Below, piece by piece: positions 8,816-18,437 of a stretch of DNA of 64,000 bases. The first letter of the stretch is position 1, and each line of letters starts with the position of its first letter. This DNA is from Aestuariimicrobium sp. p3-SID1156 (GTDB lineage: Bacteria; Actinomycetota; Actinomycetes; Propionibacteriales; Propionibacteriaceae): assembly GCF_025144225.1 (NCBI RefSeq), contig NZ_JALXXB010000004.1, positions 1 through 64,000 on the forward strand. The letters run 5' to 3'. The notes below the pieces were generated by a model. That model was not told the DNA's origin. It saw only the letters and a list, made by a program, of their open reading frames with translations, and did no database searches. Both the position numbers and the translations under genes were made by a program.

Positions 8816-9613
8816 ATGAGTGCCTCGTCGGGCCAGGCACCCACCGTGCGGGTGGCTGCGGCCCAGTTCCGCAGCACGCGGGATCCGGAGGAGAACCTGC
8901 TCGCGGTCGAGCGCTGGGCGCGCCGTGCGGCCGACCATGGTTCACAGCTGCTGGTCTGCCCTGAGGCGACCATGGTCAACTTCGCCACCAAGCTGGCCCC
9001 CTTCGCCGAGCCCCTCGATGGCCCTTTCGTCACTCGGCTGCGCCAGATCGCCACCGACAGCGCGCTGTGGCTCGTGGCGGGGGTCTTCGAACCCAGCGGT
9101 GATGGAAGAGTGTTCAACACCGCCGTCGCCACCAACGGCCAGGAACTCCATGCCTACCGCAAGATCAACCTCTACGACGCCCACAGCAGCCAGGAGTCGC
9201 GCACAGTGGCCCCGGGCCAGGAGTTGGTGACCTTCAACGCCCTCGGGACGACGATCGGGCTGTCCACCTGCTTCGACGTCCGCGTCGCCGAGCAGTTCGT
9301 GGCGCTGAGGAGGGCAGGGGCGAAACTTCTGTGCGTCCCGGCATCCTGGCAGGACGGTCCGGCAAAGGTCGAGCAGTGGTCACTGCTGATCCGCTCCCGC
9401 GCCATGGATGCGCAGGCCTTCCTGGTCACCGCTGACCAGTCGGCGAACCCGGCGAGAGATGACGGCGGCAGGCCACTGGGAGCCGGCCACTCCATGGTCG
9501 CCGGTCCACTCGGCGAGGTCGTGGCCGAGCTGGGCGGCGAGGACGGGCTGTTGGCCACCGAGGTCGACCTGGCCGAGGTGGACCGGGCCAGACAGCTCGT
9601 GCCGCTGCGGTGA
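8816..9613 (+). CDS. Nitrilase-superfamily amidohydrolase
   Basis: A 265-residue carbon-nitrogen hydrolase. The Glu-Lys-Cys catalytic triad is visible: Glu50 in CPEATMVNF, Lys116 in YRKINLYDAH and Cys152 in LSTCFDVR. Length and the YRKINLYDAH motif resemble Nit1-type enzymes (deaminated glutathione amidases) and related omega-amidases, but substrate is not proven by sequence. ATG 8816 lies 11 bp after clpX with GAGGA slightly far upstream, so it probably rides on the clpX transcript. Confidence 0.85.
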   Translation: MSASSGQAPTVRVAAAQFRSTRDPEENLLAVERWARRAADHGSQLLVCPEATMVNFATKLAPFAEPLDGPFVTRLRQIATDSALWLVAGVFEPSGDGRVFNTAVATNGQELHAYRKINLYDAHSSQESRTVAPGQELVTFNALGTTIGLSTCFDVRVAEQFVALRRAGAKLLCVPASWQDGPAKVEQWSLLIRSRAMDAQAFLVTADQSANPARDDGGRPLGAGHSMVAGPLGEVVAELGGEDGLLATEVDLAEVDRARQLVPLR

Positions 9614-9774
9614 ATGTGTGGGGCGGGGTGGCTCGGGCTGGGTCCCAGGGGCTGAGTGCCCGCGGATGTGGGGTTCCCACAACCACAGCCTTTCGACCTC
9701 AGAGCCCTGCTCCTGCACGGCAACAGCCAGCGCCACTAGAGTTCTGGAGAATGCCCCACCATCCGGAGGTCCCC

Positions 9775-11622
9775 ATGGAGGAGAAGTCCGTCCCCCTGCT
9801 CGTGGACGTCGATGACGTCCCCAACGTGCCCTACCTGATCCGCAAGCGTGCCGAGATCGCCCCAGAACAGGTCGCCTATGCGGTGCTCCGCGACAAGACC
9901 TACCATGACGTCACCACCACCGAGTTCGTGGCTGACGTCGTGGCCGTGGCCAAGGGACTGATCGCACAGGGCATCCAGGTGGGCGACCACGTCGCCATCA
10001 TGTCCGCCACCCGCTACGAGTGGACCGTCTGCGACTTCGCCACCCTTTTCGTCGGAGGGGTCGTGGTGCCCATCTACGAGACCAGTTCCCAGGACCAGGT
10101 CGCTTTCATCCTGCGCGACTCCGACACCAAGCTCGCCTTCGGCGAAACCGCACGCCACGGCAAGCTGCTCGCCGCAGCCGCCGAGACCAATGGCGGGCCT
10201 CTGGCGTCCGGAATATGGCGCATGACCGGCGACGTCGAGAACAGCATGGACGCGCTGCGAGCCAGCGGCAAGGACGTTTCCGACGAACAGGTGCGTGAGC
10301 GCGAGAGCCTTGCGCGCCCGGACACCGTGGCGTCCCTGGTCTACACCTCGGGCACCATCAGCGACCCGCGCGGTGCCGCTATCACCCACGGGAACCTGGC
10401 GCATCTGTGCGTCAACGCCACCGAGGAGCTCAACGAGATCTTCTACGACGGGGCCAGCACCGTGCTGCTGCTCCCACTGGCCCATATCCTGGCCCGCTTC
10501 GTGCAGCTGGCCGTCTACTGGGGAGGCGCCAAAACCACCCACGTCCGCGACGCCAGTCGCATCGTCCCGGTGCTGGCGGCAGCGCAGCCCACCTTCATGG
10601 TGGTCGTGCCGCGCGTGATGAGCAAGGTGCTCGCCGCCGTCCGCAAGGGTGCCGACGAGAAGAAGATGGGCAAGGTCTTCGACCGCGCCCAGAAGGTGGC
10701 CATCGCGTGGGGCCAGCACCTGGAGCGGAGCAACAATGGCGAGCCCAGCCCCGTCGGGCTGGGGCTGAAGCTCCAGCATGCCCTGTTCGACAAGCTGTTC
10801 TACTCCAGGATCCGCCAGACCATGGGTGGCAAGCTCGAATACCTCGTGTCAGGCGCGGCCCCCTTGGATGCCGAGCTCGGGCAGTTCTTCATGGGTGCGG
10901 GCATTGAGGTGCTGCAGGGCTACGGGCTCACCGAGACCACCGCCCCGATCACCGTCAACCGACCCCACCGGGCCAAGTGCGACAGCGTCGGCATCCCGAT
11001 GCCGGGCAGCTCGGTGCGCATCTCGCCCGACGGTGAGATCCAGGCCAAGGGGCTGGGTGTGTTCGCTGGGTACCACCACAGTGACGCGGCGGAGAACTTC
11101 ACCGAGGACGGCTGGTTCCCCACGGGTGACCTGGGCCAGCTTCTGCCCGACGGGCGCCTCAAGATCACCGGTCGCGCCAAGGACATGATCATCACCGATT
11201 CGGGAAAGAACATCTCCCCGCAGCGCTGGCAGGGGATCGTGGATCGTTCCCCGCTGGTCGCCAATGCGGTCGTCGTCGGCGACAAGCGCCCGCATCCAGT
11301 GGCGCTGCTGGTGCTGGACCACGAAGGTGTCACGGAGTGGGCGAAGGCCAACAATCGCGCCGACCTGGCGTCCAAGTGGGACCAGAAGCTGCCCGCGGTG
11401 CCCGGCGAGGTGGTCACCGACGAGCAGTTGCGGGCCGCACTGCAGGAGGTCGTGGCCGAGGCGAACAAGGGAGGCAACCACGCCGAGCGCATCAATGACT
11501 TCGCTGCCGTGATGGTCGACGTTTCCGAGGAGGCCGGCTACACCACCCCCACGATGAAGCTGAAGCGGCCCAAGTTCATCGAGCACATGGCGCCGGTGAT
11601 CGAGGACCTGTACCGCAAGTAG
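9775..11622 (+). CDS. Long-chain fatty-acid-CoA ligase, AMP-forming
   Basis: A 615-residue adenylate-forming enzyme that activates fatty acids as acyl-AMP and then acyl-CoA. The phosphate-binding loop reads YTSGTISDPRGA (a variant of TSGTTGxPKG), followed by LQGYGLTETTAP, TGDLGQL, KITGRAKDMI and a C-terminal PTMKLKRPKF with the catalytic lysine. This matches the FadD15-like group. ATG 9775 is chosen over 9751 because GGAGGT lies 5 nt before it. TAGAGT at 9737-9742 is a possible -10 box. Confidence 0.9.
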   Translation: MEEKSVPLLVDVDDVPNVPYLIRKRAEIAPEQVAYAVLRDKTYHDVTTTEFVADVVAVAKGLIAQGIQVGDHVAIMSATRYEWTVCDFATLFVGGVVVPIYETSSQDQVAFILRDSDTKLAFGETARHGKLLAAAAETNGGPLASGIWRMTGDVENSMDALRASGKDVSDEQVRERESLARPDTVASLVYTSGTISDPRGAAITHGNLAHLCVNATEELNEIFYDGASTVLLLPLAHILARFVQLAVYWGGAKTTHVRDASRIVPVLAAAQPTFMVVVPRVMSKVLAAVRKGADEKKMGKVFDRAQKVAIAWGQHLERSNNGEPSPVGLGLKLQHALFDKLFYSRIRQTMGGKLEYLVSGAAPLDAELGQFFMGAGIEVLQGYGLTETTAPITVNRPHRAKCDSVGIPMPGSSVRISPDGEIQAKGLGVFAGYHHSDAAENFTEDGWFPTGDLGQLLPDGRLKITGRAKDMIITDSGKNISPQRWQGIVDRSPLVANAVVVGDKRPHPVALLVLDHEGVTEWAKANNRADLASKWDQKLPAVPGEVVTDEQLRAALQEVVAEANKGGNHAERINDFAAVMVDVSEEAGYTTPTMKLKRPKFIEHMAPVIEDLYRK

Positions 11623-11644
11623 CCCCCTCCACCGCACCTGCGCA

Positions 11645-11673
11645 ACGGCCGCCCGGATCATCCGGGCGGCCGT
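11645..11673. terminator. Bidirectional hairpin between convergent genes
   Basis: A perfect 13-bp stem ACGGCCGCCCGGA / TCCGGGCGGCCGT with loop TCA sits between the stops of the acyl-CoA ligase gene (plus) and the 136-residue gene (minus). No T run on either side. Confidence 0.6.
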
Positions 11674-11691
11674 GGTGGTGTGGACGGCTGG

Positions 11692-12102
11692 TCAGTCGTC
11701 GAGGTCGCGGCTGATGATCTCCCCGAGCAGGTCGGAAGTCCGGCGCTGCAGCTCACGCATGGTGTTCTTGCCGGAACGTCCCTTCATGCTGGCCACCAGC
11801 GGGAGGCGCTCGCGGATGGAGCTGGCCTGACGGAGCCACCGGGTGGCATCACCGGCCTGCTCGGGGCGCTCGGCGGCTTTGAAGGAGTACTCCTCGATCA
11901 GGTCGAGCTGCTTCTCCAGGCGGGCCTGGGGGCTGCCGCTGCTCACGGCGTGGGCGAGTTGCCCGCCCAGATTGCGGATCGTGTTGCTGATGCGGTCGTC
12001 CTTGTTGATGACGTCCCAGACCTCGGCTGCGCCCTTGGTGCCCACGACGATCAGGCTGCTGATCGCGGCGATCTGGTTCTTGTCGAGCTTCTTTGCTGCC
12101 AT
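11692..12102 (-). CDS. Conserved-looking hypothetical protein, 136 aa
   Basis: The product starts MAAKKLDKNQIAAISSLIVV and is mostly predicted helical and charged (RLEKQLDLIEEYSFKAAERP, ATRWLRQASSIRERLPLV, MRELQRRTSDLLGEIISRDL). There is one weak hydrophobic stretch near residues 11-22 and no signal peptide. The start at 12102 has TACACT six nucleotides upstream, fitting a leaderless mRNA, and also GGGAG very close. I do not recognise the family. It lies 105 bp downstream of valS on the same strand and could be cotranscribed. Confidence 0.55.
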   Translation of the reverse strand: MAAKKLDKNQIAAISSLIVVGTKGAAEVWDVINKDDRISNTIRNLGGQLAHAVSSGSPQARLEKQLDLIEEYSFKAAERPEQAGDATRWLRQASSIRERLPLVASMKGRSGKNTMRELQRRTSDLLGEIISRDLDD

Positions 12103-12207
12103 GCTCCCAGTGTAGAAGTGCGCCGCCTGCGGAACGCTGCGACGCACTTCGACGATGTCAGAACACCGCGGACAGCCTGCCGAGGGGTGCGGCGGGCTGC
12201 TCCGGGG

Positions 12208-14778
12208 TCAGCTTTCGGTGGGGACCAACTCGACCTCGACGGCGATGGGCTGGTCGCTGACCATCCATTCCGCGTCGCCGGTGATGCGGCCGACCGCCCG
12301 AAGATCACCCTCGACCTTGGTCAGTCGCTCGACATCGGCCTCGGGGCCGCTGAACACTGCCCGGGCCACCTCGGTCTTCATCGAGACCTTGGCGGTCGAC
12401 TTGGCGCCACGGATGCCGACCAGCGCGGCCTCGACCGCGTCCAGCACGGCCGGGTCGCCGCTGGTCGTGAGTTCCTCGGCCTTCGGCCACGGGGCGTGGT
12501 GCACCGACTCGGAGTGGCTCCAGGACCAGACCTCCTCGGTGACGAAGGGCAGGAAGGGCGCGAACAGGCGCAGCATCACGTCCAGCGCCTGCTGCAGGGC
12601 AGCACGCGCGGAAGCGGCGGCCTCCTCACCCTGGGCGCCGTAGGCGCGCTCCTTGACCACCTCGAGGTAGTCATCGCAGAAACGCCAGAAGAAGGACTCG
12701 GTCGTCTCCAGCGCGGAGGTGTAGTCGAAGTCCTCGAAGGCGCTGGTCGCGGTGGTGACCACCTGGGCGAGCTGAGCCAGCATGGCGAGGTCGAGCGGAT
12801 TGGTCACCTCGGCGTCCGTGATGCCGTAGCCGAGCACGAACTTTGACGCGTTGAGCACCTTCATGGCGAGGCGGCGGCCCACCTTCATCTGGGTCTCGTC
12901 GAAGGGCGAGTCCAGGCCCGGACGCGCCATGGCAGCGCGCCAACGCACCGCGTCCGCGCCGTACTTGTCCAGGATCTCGGTGGGGACGACCACATTGCCC
13001 TTGGACTTGCTCATCTTTTTGCGGTCGGGGTCGACCACGAAGCCGGAAATCGTGGCACGCTTCCAGGGCAGGCTGTGGTTCTCGAAGTTCGCCCGCACCA
13101 CCCGGCTGAACAGCCAGGTGCGGATGATGTCGTGGGCCTGCGGGGCCATGTCCATCGGGAAGGTGAGCTCGAACAGCTCGGGGTCACGCTCCCAGCCGGT
13201 GGCGATCTGCGGGCTCAGCGAGGAGGTCGCCCAGGTGTCCATCACATCCGGGTCACCGATGAAGCCGCCGGTCTCGCCGCGCTGGGACTCGTCGAAGCCG
13301 GGCGGGCACTGCGACTGCGGGTCCACCGGCAGCGAGGCCTCCTCGGCCATGATCGGCTCGTCGTAGTTCGGCTCGCCGTCCTCGTCCAGGCGGTACCAGA
13401 CGGGGAAGGGGACGCCGAAGAAGCGCTGGCGGCTGATCAGCCAGTCGCCGTTGAGGCCGTTGACCCAGTTGGAGTAGCGGTGGCGCATGTGCTCAGGAGT
13501 CCACTGCAGTTCGTCGCCCCGGCGCAGGAGCTGCTCCTTGAGGTCATCGGAGCGTCCCCCGTTGGTGATGTACCACTGGCGGGTGGAGACGATCTCGAGC
13601 GGCTTGTCGCCCTTCTCGTAGAAATTGGCCATGCGCTGGGTGGGCTTGGGCTCACCGTCCAGCTCGCCGGTCTCCCGGAGCTTTCCCACGATGGCCTCGC
13701 GGGCGCTGAAGGTGGTCTTGCCGGCGAGCTCGCCGTAGAAGTCGGCGTGGGTGAGCCACTCGGGGGTCTCGCGCAGCAGGCGGCCATCGCGTCCGATGAC
13801 GGTGCGGGTGGGCAGGTTGAGCTCACGCCACCACGTCACGTCGGTCTGGTCGCCGAAGGTGCAGCACATCGCGATGCCGGCGCCCTTGTCCTTCTCGGCG
13901 GCCTCGTGGGCCAGGACCGGGATCTCCACCCCGAAGATGGGGGAGCTGACGGTGGTACCGAACAGCGGTTGGTAGCGCTCGTCGTCGGGGTGGGCGACCA
14001 GGGCGCAGACGGCAGGGATCAGCTCCGGGCGGGTGGTCTCGATCCACACTTTCTCCCCGTTCGGGCGCGAGAAGCCCACGCGGTGGTAGGCGCCCGGGTA
14101 CTCGCGGGCCTCGAGCTCTGCCTGGGCCACCGCGGTCTGGAAGGTGACGTCCCACATGGTGGGAGCCTCGGAGAGGTAGGCCTCGCCGCGGGCGTGGTTG
14201 CGCAGGAAGGCCTTCTGGGCCACGACCTGGGACTCTTCGCTGATGGTCGTGTAGAGAGTGTTCCAGTCGACCGACAGGCCGACCTGTCGCCACATGTCCT
14301 CAAAGGCCTGCTCGTCGATCGCGGTCAGCTCGTGGCAGAGCTCGATGAAGTTGCGGCGGCTGATGGGCACCTGCTTCTTCGGGTCGGGCTTGGCGGGGGG
14401 AGTGAAGTCGGAGTCGTAGGGCACCGAGGGGTCGCAGCGCACCCCGTAGTAGTTCTGCACGCGGCGTTCGGTGGGCAGGCCGTTGTCGTCCCAGCCCATC
14501 GGGTAGAAGACGCGCTTGCCGGTCATCCGCTGGTAGCGGGCGATCAGGTCGGTGTGGGTGTAACTGAAGATGTGGCCCACGTGCAGCGACCCGGAGACGG
14601 TCGGCGGGGGAGTGTCAATCGAGAACACGTCCTCGCGGGTCTCCGGACGCCGGAACGCGAAGGTCTCATTCGCCTTCCATACCTGCGCCCACTTTGCCTC
14701 GAGACCTTCCAGAACCGGCTTCTCGGGCAGGTTCACGATCGGGGCGTCGGGAGCGGTCGCGTTCGCGGGGTCAGTCAT
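12208..14778 (-). CDS. valS: Valine-tRNA ligase
   Basis: An 856-residue class I aminoacyl-tRNA synthetase that charges tRNA-Val in the cytoplasm. The HIGH-type motif is HVGH at residues 66-69 ([13 protein letters not shown]) and the KMSKS loop is [13 protein letters not shown]. The editing domain and anticodon-binding domain follow in normal order. ATG 14778 is preferred because TAGGCT lies exactly 7 nt upstream (leaderless arrangement). The frame stays open further upstream only because the two palindromic elements there contain no stop codons. Confidence 0.95.
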   Translation of the reverse strand: MTDPANATAPDAPIVNLPEKPVLEGLEAKWAQVWKANETFAFRRPETREDVFSIDTPPPTVSGSLHVGHIFSYTHTDLIARYQRMTGKRVFYPMGWDDNGLPTERRVQNYYGVRCDPSVPYDSDFTPPAKPDPKKQVPISRRNFIELCHELTAIDEQAFEDMWRQVGLSVDWNTLYTTISEESQVVAQKAFLRNHARGEAYLSEAPTMWDVTFQTAVAQAELEAREYPGAYHRVGFSRPNGEKVWIETTRPELIPAVCALVAHPDDERYQPLFGTTVSSPIFGVEIPVLAHEAAEKDKGAGIAMCCTFGDQTDVTWWRELNLPTRTVIGRDGRLLRETPEWLTHADFYGELAGKTTFSAREAIVGKLRETGELDGEPKPTQRMANFYEKGDKPLEIVSTRQWYITNGGRSDDLKEQLLRRGDELQWTPEHMRHRYSNWVNGLNGDWLISRQRFFGVPFPVWYRLDEDGEPNYDEPIMAEEASLPVDPQSQCPPGFDESQRGETGGFIGDPDVMDTWATSSLSPQIATGWERDPELFELTFPMDMAPQAHDIIRTWLFSRVVRANFENHSLPWKRATISGFVVDPDRKKMSKSKGNVVVPTEILDKYGADAVRWRAAMARPGLDSPFDETQMKVGRRLAMKVLNASKFVLGYGITDAEVTNPLDLAMLAQLAQVVTTATSAFEDFDYTSALETTESFFWRFCDDYLEVVKERAYGAQGEEAAASARAALQQALDVMLRLFAPFLPFVTEEVWSWSHSESVHHAPWPKAEELTTSGDPAVLDAVEAALVGIRGAKSTAKVSMKTEVARAVFSGPEADVERLTKVEGDLRAVGRITGDAEWMVSDQPIAVEVELVPTES

Positions 14779-14785
14779 GCGTCCA

Positions 14786-14791
14786 AGCCTA
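14786..14791 (-). promoter_or_regulatory. -10 element for leaderless valS
   Basis: On the minus strand TAGGCT is followed by TGGACGC and then the ATG of valS. The tandem palindromes at 14843-14918 lie upstream of the expected -35 region. Confidence 0.5.
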
Positions 14792-14842
14792 GTGAAGGTG
14801 ACCAGTGGCATCGAATCGCTTTCGGGAGGGTGTTCTTCGCCA

Positions 14843-14879
14843 CTCGCGATGTGCTGCCGTACAGGCAGCACATGGCGAA
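14843..14879. repeat. 37-bp dispersed palindrome, copy 2 (tandem)
   Basis: Arms CTCGCGATGTGCTGCC and GGCAGCACATGGCGAA around loop GTACA. Followed after 2 bp by copy 3. Confidence 0.9.
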
Positions 14880-14881
14880 CA

Positions 14882-14918
14882 CTCAGCAGGTGCTGCCGCA
14901 GAGGCAGCACATGGCGAG
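14882..14918. repeat. 37-bp dispersed palindrome, copy 3 (tandem)
   Basis: Left arm CTCAGCAGGTGCTGCC is diverged in its outer half. Loop GCAGA and right arm GGCAGCACATGGCGAG match the consensus. Adjacent to copy 2, so either hairpin or a longer cross-paired structure could form. Confidence 0.88.
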
Positions 14919-14994
14919 CGCCGGGACACAGACCCCCGGGGACGCAGAACGCCCCCGCAGCGAGGCAGGGGCGTCCAGTGTTCGGGTCAGGAGA

Positions 14995-15897
14995 TCAGGC
15001 CTTGGCGTGCTTCTCGATCAGCTTCTTCCAGTCAGCAGTGGTGGCCTGGGTGTTCGGGTCGAGTTCGGTCCACCAGGCGACGTCCTTGCCGTCAGCGTCC
15101 TTGATCTGGGGGTTCTTGCCGTTGATCTTGAGGGTCGGGGTTCCGGTGACGCCCTGCTTGCCGGACTGCTCATCGACCAATCGGACGAAGGTCGCGGTCG
15201 ACTTGTTCTCGAAGCACTTCTTCCAGGCGTCGAGGTCGGCGCCGGTGAGGCCGGCCTCCTGCGGGACGGTCTTCTGGGTCACCTCGTCGGTGTACAGCGG
15301 CATCGTGGCGTTCTGGTTGTTAAACGCTGCCGTGTGGAACTGCCAGTACTTGCCGCGGGTGTCGGCACAGGCGGCGCCGATGGCGAGCTGGGTGGAGTGG
15401 TCGGTCTTCGTCTTCTCGTCCATGAAGGTCATGGTGTGGACGCGCAGCTTGATGAAGCCCTCATCGGCCAGCTCCTTCCACACCGCGCCGTAGGCCTTCT
15501 CGGTTTCAGCGCAGTAGGGGCACTGGTAGTCGATGAACAGGTCCATCGTGTACTTGGCCTTGTCGGCGGTCTTCGGGTTGACCGTGATGCCGCCCACGCC
15601 CTCCTTGTCCGCGGCATTGGGCGGGGTGATCTGACTGCCCGCCTCAAGGCGTTCGCGCTCTCGCTTGGCGGCCTGGTCCTGCCAGATGACGGTGCCCACG
15701 ACAGCCAGAATGGCCAGCGCCACGATGCCGGCGACGATCATCATGATGCGCGAATTGCGCTGCGAGCGGGCCTGCGCGGCCTGCTGCTGGCGCAGGGCCT
15801 CACGACGCGACTCGGACGCCCCTGCGGCGCGCGCTCCCGACTTCTTCGCGGCGGTCTTCTTGCCGCTTTCCTGGCTGGCCGGCTTCTTCGTGCTCAT
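14995..15897 (-). CDS. Membrane-anchored DsbA-like thiol oxidoreductase
   Basis: A 300-residue protein with a Lys/Ala-rich cytoplasmic start (STKKPASQESGKKTAAKK), one membrane helix (about 51-73) and an extracytoplasmic thioredoxin-fold domain. The active site CPYC is at 126-129 (DYQCPYCAE), and the cis-proline loop is GVTGTPTLKI. It likely oxidises or reshuffles cysteines in secreted proteins. GAGGAC precedes ATG 15897. It lies 25 bp downstream of the MauE/DoxX gene, a pairing seen in actinobacteria and consistent with a membrane redox partner. Confidence 0.85.
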   Translation of the reverse strand: MSTKKPASQESGKKTAAKKSGARAAGASESRREALRQQQAAQARSQRNSRIMMIVAGIVALAILAVVGTVIWQDQAAKRERERLEAGSQITPPNAADKEGVGGITVNPKTADKAKYTMDLFIDYQCPYCAETEKAYGAVWKELADEGFIKLRVHTMTFMDEKTKTDHSTQLAIGAACADTRGKYWQFHTAAFNNQNATMPLYTDEVTQKTVPQEAGLTGADLDAWKKCFENKSTATFVRLVDEQSGKQGVTGTPTLKINGKNPQIKDADGKDVAWWTELDPNTQATTADWKKLIEKHAKA

Positions 15898-15922
15898 TCG
15901 TGTCCTCGTTCTCGGGTGGGGG

Positions 15923-16459
15923 TCAGGAGAAGTCTTCGTCAGGGAACAGGTAGTTGTCGACCGCAAACCTGCTGCGGGGTCGGATGATCAGCCAGAGGCC
16001 AGCCAGCATGAAGCCGGCGTCCCGGGCGATCGCCTGCGGGTACTTGGTCTGGCTCGCGGCCACTTCGCCGCCCCCACCGAAACAGCCGCAGTCGATCGTC
16101 AGGCCACGTGCCCAGGCCGAGGCGATACCAAACACGAAGGCCGCCATCAACAGCGTGCCGAGCAGCGCGGTCCAGCGAGTCAGGAAGCCGACGATGATCA
16201 TGGCGCCCAGGATGATCTCGAAGATGGGCAGGCCATAGCCGATGTACTTCGCCAGGTCGTAGGGCAGCAGCTGGTAGGCGCGCACGGCGTCGACACTCTG
16301 CTCCAGCGACCCGACTTTGGTCAGGCCTGCGACCAGGAGTACGCCGCCCAGGATGAGGCGCGCCAGCAGGCCGACCCAATCCTTCCAGCTGGGTCGCGGG
16401 GAACTGAGGTCCGCGTCAAAGTCGGCGTCCTCGATGCTTGCGGTGTCGGTGGCGGGCAC
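15923..16459 (-). CDS. MauE/DoxX family redox-associated membrane protein
   Basis: A 178-residue protein with four predicted membrane helices: GLLARLILGGVLLVAGLTKV, YGLPIFEIILGAMIIVGFL, ALLGTLLMAAFVFGIASAWA and GFMLAGLWLIIRP. A conserved DCGCFGGGG motif supplies a Cys pair on one face, as in MauE-like proteins thought to pass electrons to periplasmic disulfide enzymes. The adjacent DsbA-like gene supports that role. GTG 16459 is chosen because TATGAT ends six bases before it. Confidence 0.8.
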   Translation of the reverse strand: MPATDTASIEDADFDADLSSPRPSWKDWVGLLARLILGGVLLVAGLTKVGSLEQSVDAVRAYQLLPYDLAKYIGYGLPIFEIILGAMIIVGFLTRWTALLGTLLMAAFVFGIASAWARGLTIDCGCFGGGGEVAASQTKYPQAIARDAGFMLAGLWLIIRPRSRFAVDNYLFPDEDFS

Positions 16460-16465
16460 ACGGTG

Positions 16466-16471
16466 ATCATA
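16466..16471 (-). promoter_or_regulatory. -10 element for the MauE/DoxX-dsbA operon
   Basis: TATGAT on the minus strand, one base from the TATAAT consensus, ends 6 nt before the GTG start, giving a leaderless transcript. Confidence 0.5.
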
Positions 16472-16571
16472 TCGGCAACCCCAAGGACGCACGGATGCAG
16501 CGCTCCGCGGCGGGCACCGCACACGTCGACGCGGCTCGCTCCGGCCATGGGGATGTCCGGGCGGCGCGCAC

Positions 16572-16577
16572 TAGGAT
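16572..16577 (+). promoter_or_regulatory. -10 element for folC
   Basis: TAGGAT ends 9 nt before ATG 16587, and no ribosome binding site fits between. It lies back to back with the MauE/DoxX promoter, about 100 bp away. Confidence 0.4.
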
Positions 16578-16586
16578 GGCGCCATC

Positions 16587-18014
16587 ATGGCGAACACCCC
16601 CACCCACACCGAGCTGGTGGCCCAGCTCCAGGCCCGCTGGCCCGAACACCGCATCGGCCCAGGGCTGGCACGCGTCCGGGCCCTGTGCGACCTCCTGGGC
16701 AACCCCGAGCGCAGCGCCCCCGTGATCCAGGTCACGGGGACCAACGGCAAGGGGTCGACCGCGATCGTGATCGATGCGCTGCTTCGTGCGCAGGGGCTCC
16801 GTACCGGACGTACCGCGAGTCCGCATCTCACCGATGTGACCGAGCGCATCTGTATCGACGGGGAGCCGATCGCCCCGCAGACCTTCGACGAGATCTGGGC
16901 GCAGGTCGAGCCGATGGTGAGGATGGTCGACGAACAGCAGATCGACGGGATCCCGATGACCTTCTTCGAGGTCATCACCGGCATGGCCTTCGCCGCCTTC
17001 GCGGACGCCCCCGTCGACGTGATCATCCTCGAGGTCGGCATGGGAGGCACGTGGGATGCGTCCAATGTCGCCGACGCCCAGGTCGCCGTGATCACCCCGA
17101 TCGATCTTGACCACACCAACCATCTGGGCACCACCATCGCCGCGATCGCCACCGAGAAGGCAGGCATCATCAAGCCCGACGCCACGGCTGTGATCGCCGG
17201 TCAGCAGCCCGAGGCTGCGCGCGTCCTGATGGAGCGCTGCGCGGAAGTCGGTGCGATGCCAGTGCTGGAGGGTCCGGGCTTCGGTCTGTTCGAACGTCAA
17301 CGCGCGGTCGGGGGCCAGGTGCTGCGGATCAACACGGCGGGTGGACCGGTGGGTGACCTCCACCTGCCGCTGCACGGTGAGCACATGGCCGCGAACGCCG
17401 CCCAGGCCGTGGCTGCAGTCGAGGCATTCCTTGGGGGCCACCCGCTGGAGGCCGAGGTGATCAGCGACGCGTTCTCCGCGCTCGAGGCGCCGGCCAGGCT
17501 GGAACTCATGCGGACCTCCCCGTCGGTGGTAGTCGACACCGCCCACAACCCCCACGGCGTCCGAGCGACACTCGCTGCGGCCGAGGAGGCCTACGGTTTC
17601 CAGCCGCTCATCGGCGTGGTGGCGATGATGCGCGACAAGGACATCGACACCGTGTTGGACCTGCTCTCGCAGACCTTGGATCGCATCGTGGTGACAACCG
17701 TGAGCTCGACCGACCGCGGCATGCCCGTGGCTGAGCTGGTCGAGGTCGCCGAAGGCATTTTCGGGACTGCCCGGGTCGACAGCGCACCCACGATGGACCA
17801 GGCCCTCGAGCTTGCCCTGTCGATCGCAGACCAGACCGGCGCGTCGGCGGGTGTGCTGGTCATTGGCTCGGTGATCGCCGCCGGGGAGGCACGGGCCATC
17901 CTGTTGCCGGGCAAGTTGCGTGAGCAGGCAGAGGCCGCACACGACTCGATCCTGCGCGTGGGACCGACGAGGGCAGACGTCCCGTCGCTGAGTGAAAGTG
18001 AGTCGGACTGGTGA
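16587..18014 (+). CDS. folC: Folylpolyglutamate/dihydrofolate synthase
   Basis: A 475-residue Mur-ligase-family enzyme that adds glutamate to folates (and dihydropteroate). The P-loop is VTGTNGKGST (residues about 49-58), followed by TASPHLTDVTERI, FFEVITGMAF, EVGMGGTWDASN, and the C-terminal DTAHNPHG that binds the substrate glutamate. The stop overlaps the next start as GTGA, coupling it to the DUF4233 gene. Confidence 0.93.
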   Translation: MANTPTHTELVAQLQARWPEHRIGPGLARVRALCDLLGNPERSAPVIQVTGTNGKGSTAIVIDALLRAQGLRTGRTASPHLTDVTERICIDGEPIAPQTFDEIWAQVEPMVRMVDEQQIDGIPMTFFEVITGMAFAAFADAPVDVIILEVGMGGTWDASNVADAQVAVITPIDLDHTNHLGTTIAAIATEKAGIIKPDATAVIAGQQPEAARVLMERCAEVGAMPVLEGPGFGLFERQRAVGGQVLRINTAGGPVGDLHLPLHGEHMAANAAQAVAAVEAFLGGHPLEAEVISDAFSALEAPARLELMRTSPSVVVDTAHNPHGVRATLAAAEEAYGFQPLIGVVAMMRDKDIDTVLDLLSQTLDRIVVTTVSSTDRGMPVAELVEVAEGIFGTARVDSAPTMDQALELALSIADQTGASAGVLVIGSVIAAGEARAILLPGKLREQAEAAHDSILRVGPTRADVPSLSESESDW

Positions 18015-18352
18015 GGCTGCGTCCCGACAACCCCATGAACCGGCCCATGCAGATGATCCTCATCTTCGAGGTCCTGGTCTTCCTGCTGGCCCTCCCCGGC
18101 ATGGTCCTGGTGGAGCATCTGGATTGGACTCCTGTCCTGCTCGCGGTGGGCGCCGCAAGTGTGGCCGCGATCCTGGCCAGTGGGGGACTCACAAAGTCCT
18201 GGGGCTACCCACTGGGATGGCTCGTCCAGCTCGGCGCTGTCGCGATGGGGCTGATGACCTCAATGATGTACGCAGTCGGCATCGTCTTCCTGGCCATCTG
18301 GGTGATGAGCTTCGTGATGGGCCGCCGCATCGAGCAGCGACCCACTGCCTGA
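18011..18352 (+). CDS. DUF4233 membrane protein
   Basis: A 113-residue protein with four hydrophobic segments (MILIFEVLVFLLALPGMVLV, VLLAVGAASVAAIL, GWLVQLGAVAMGLMTSMMYA, IVFLAIWVMSFVMG). It starts at a GTG overlapping the folC stop and lies just upstream of ndk, the conserved actinobacterial position of DUF4233 genes. Function unknown. Confidence 0.8.
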   Translation: MRLRPDNPMNRPMQMILIFEVLVFLLALPGMVLVEHLDWTPVLLAVGAASVAAILASGGLTKSWGYPLGWLVQLGAVAMGLMTSMMYAVGIVFLAIWVMSFVMGRRIEQRPTA

Positions 18353-18424
18353 CGGACCGGGCGGCAGGTGATGGCGTACCCCAGCGCCGCTCAACCCTGA
18401 ATGGTGACCCGGGCCGCCCATCAG

Positions 18425-18430
18425 TAGGGT
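18425..18430 (+). promoter_or_regulatory. -10 element for leaderless ndk
   Basis: TAGGGT is followed by TTGTGCC and then ATG 18438, a 7-nt spacing without a ribosome binding site. Confidence 0.45.
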
Positions 18431-18437
18431 TTGTGCC

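Noticed and set aside
14779..14910. The valS reading frame stays open 44 codons upstream of the chosen start
   Set aside because: The extension passes through both palindromes, which are stop-free in every frame, and encodes their translated repeats ([13 protein letters not shown]). The leaderless -10 box and family length support ATG 14778.
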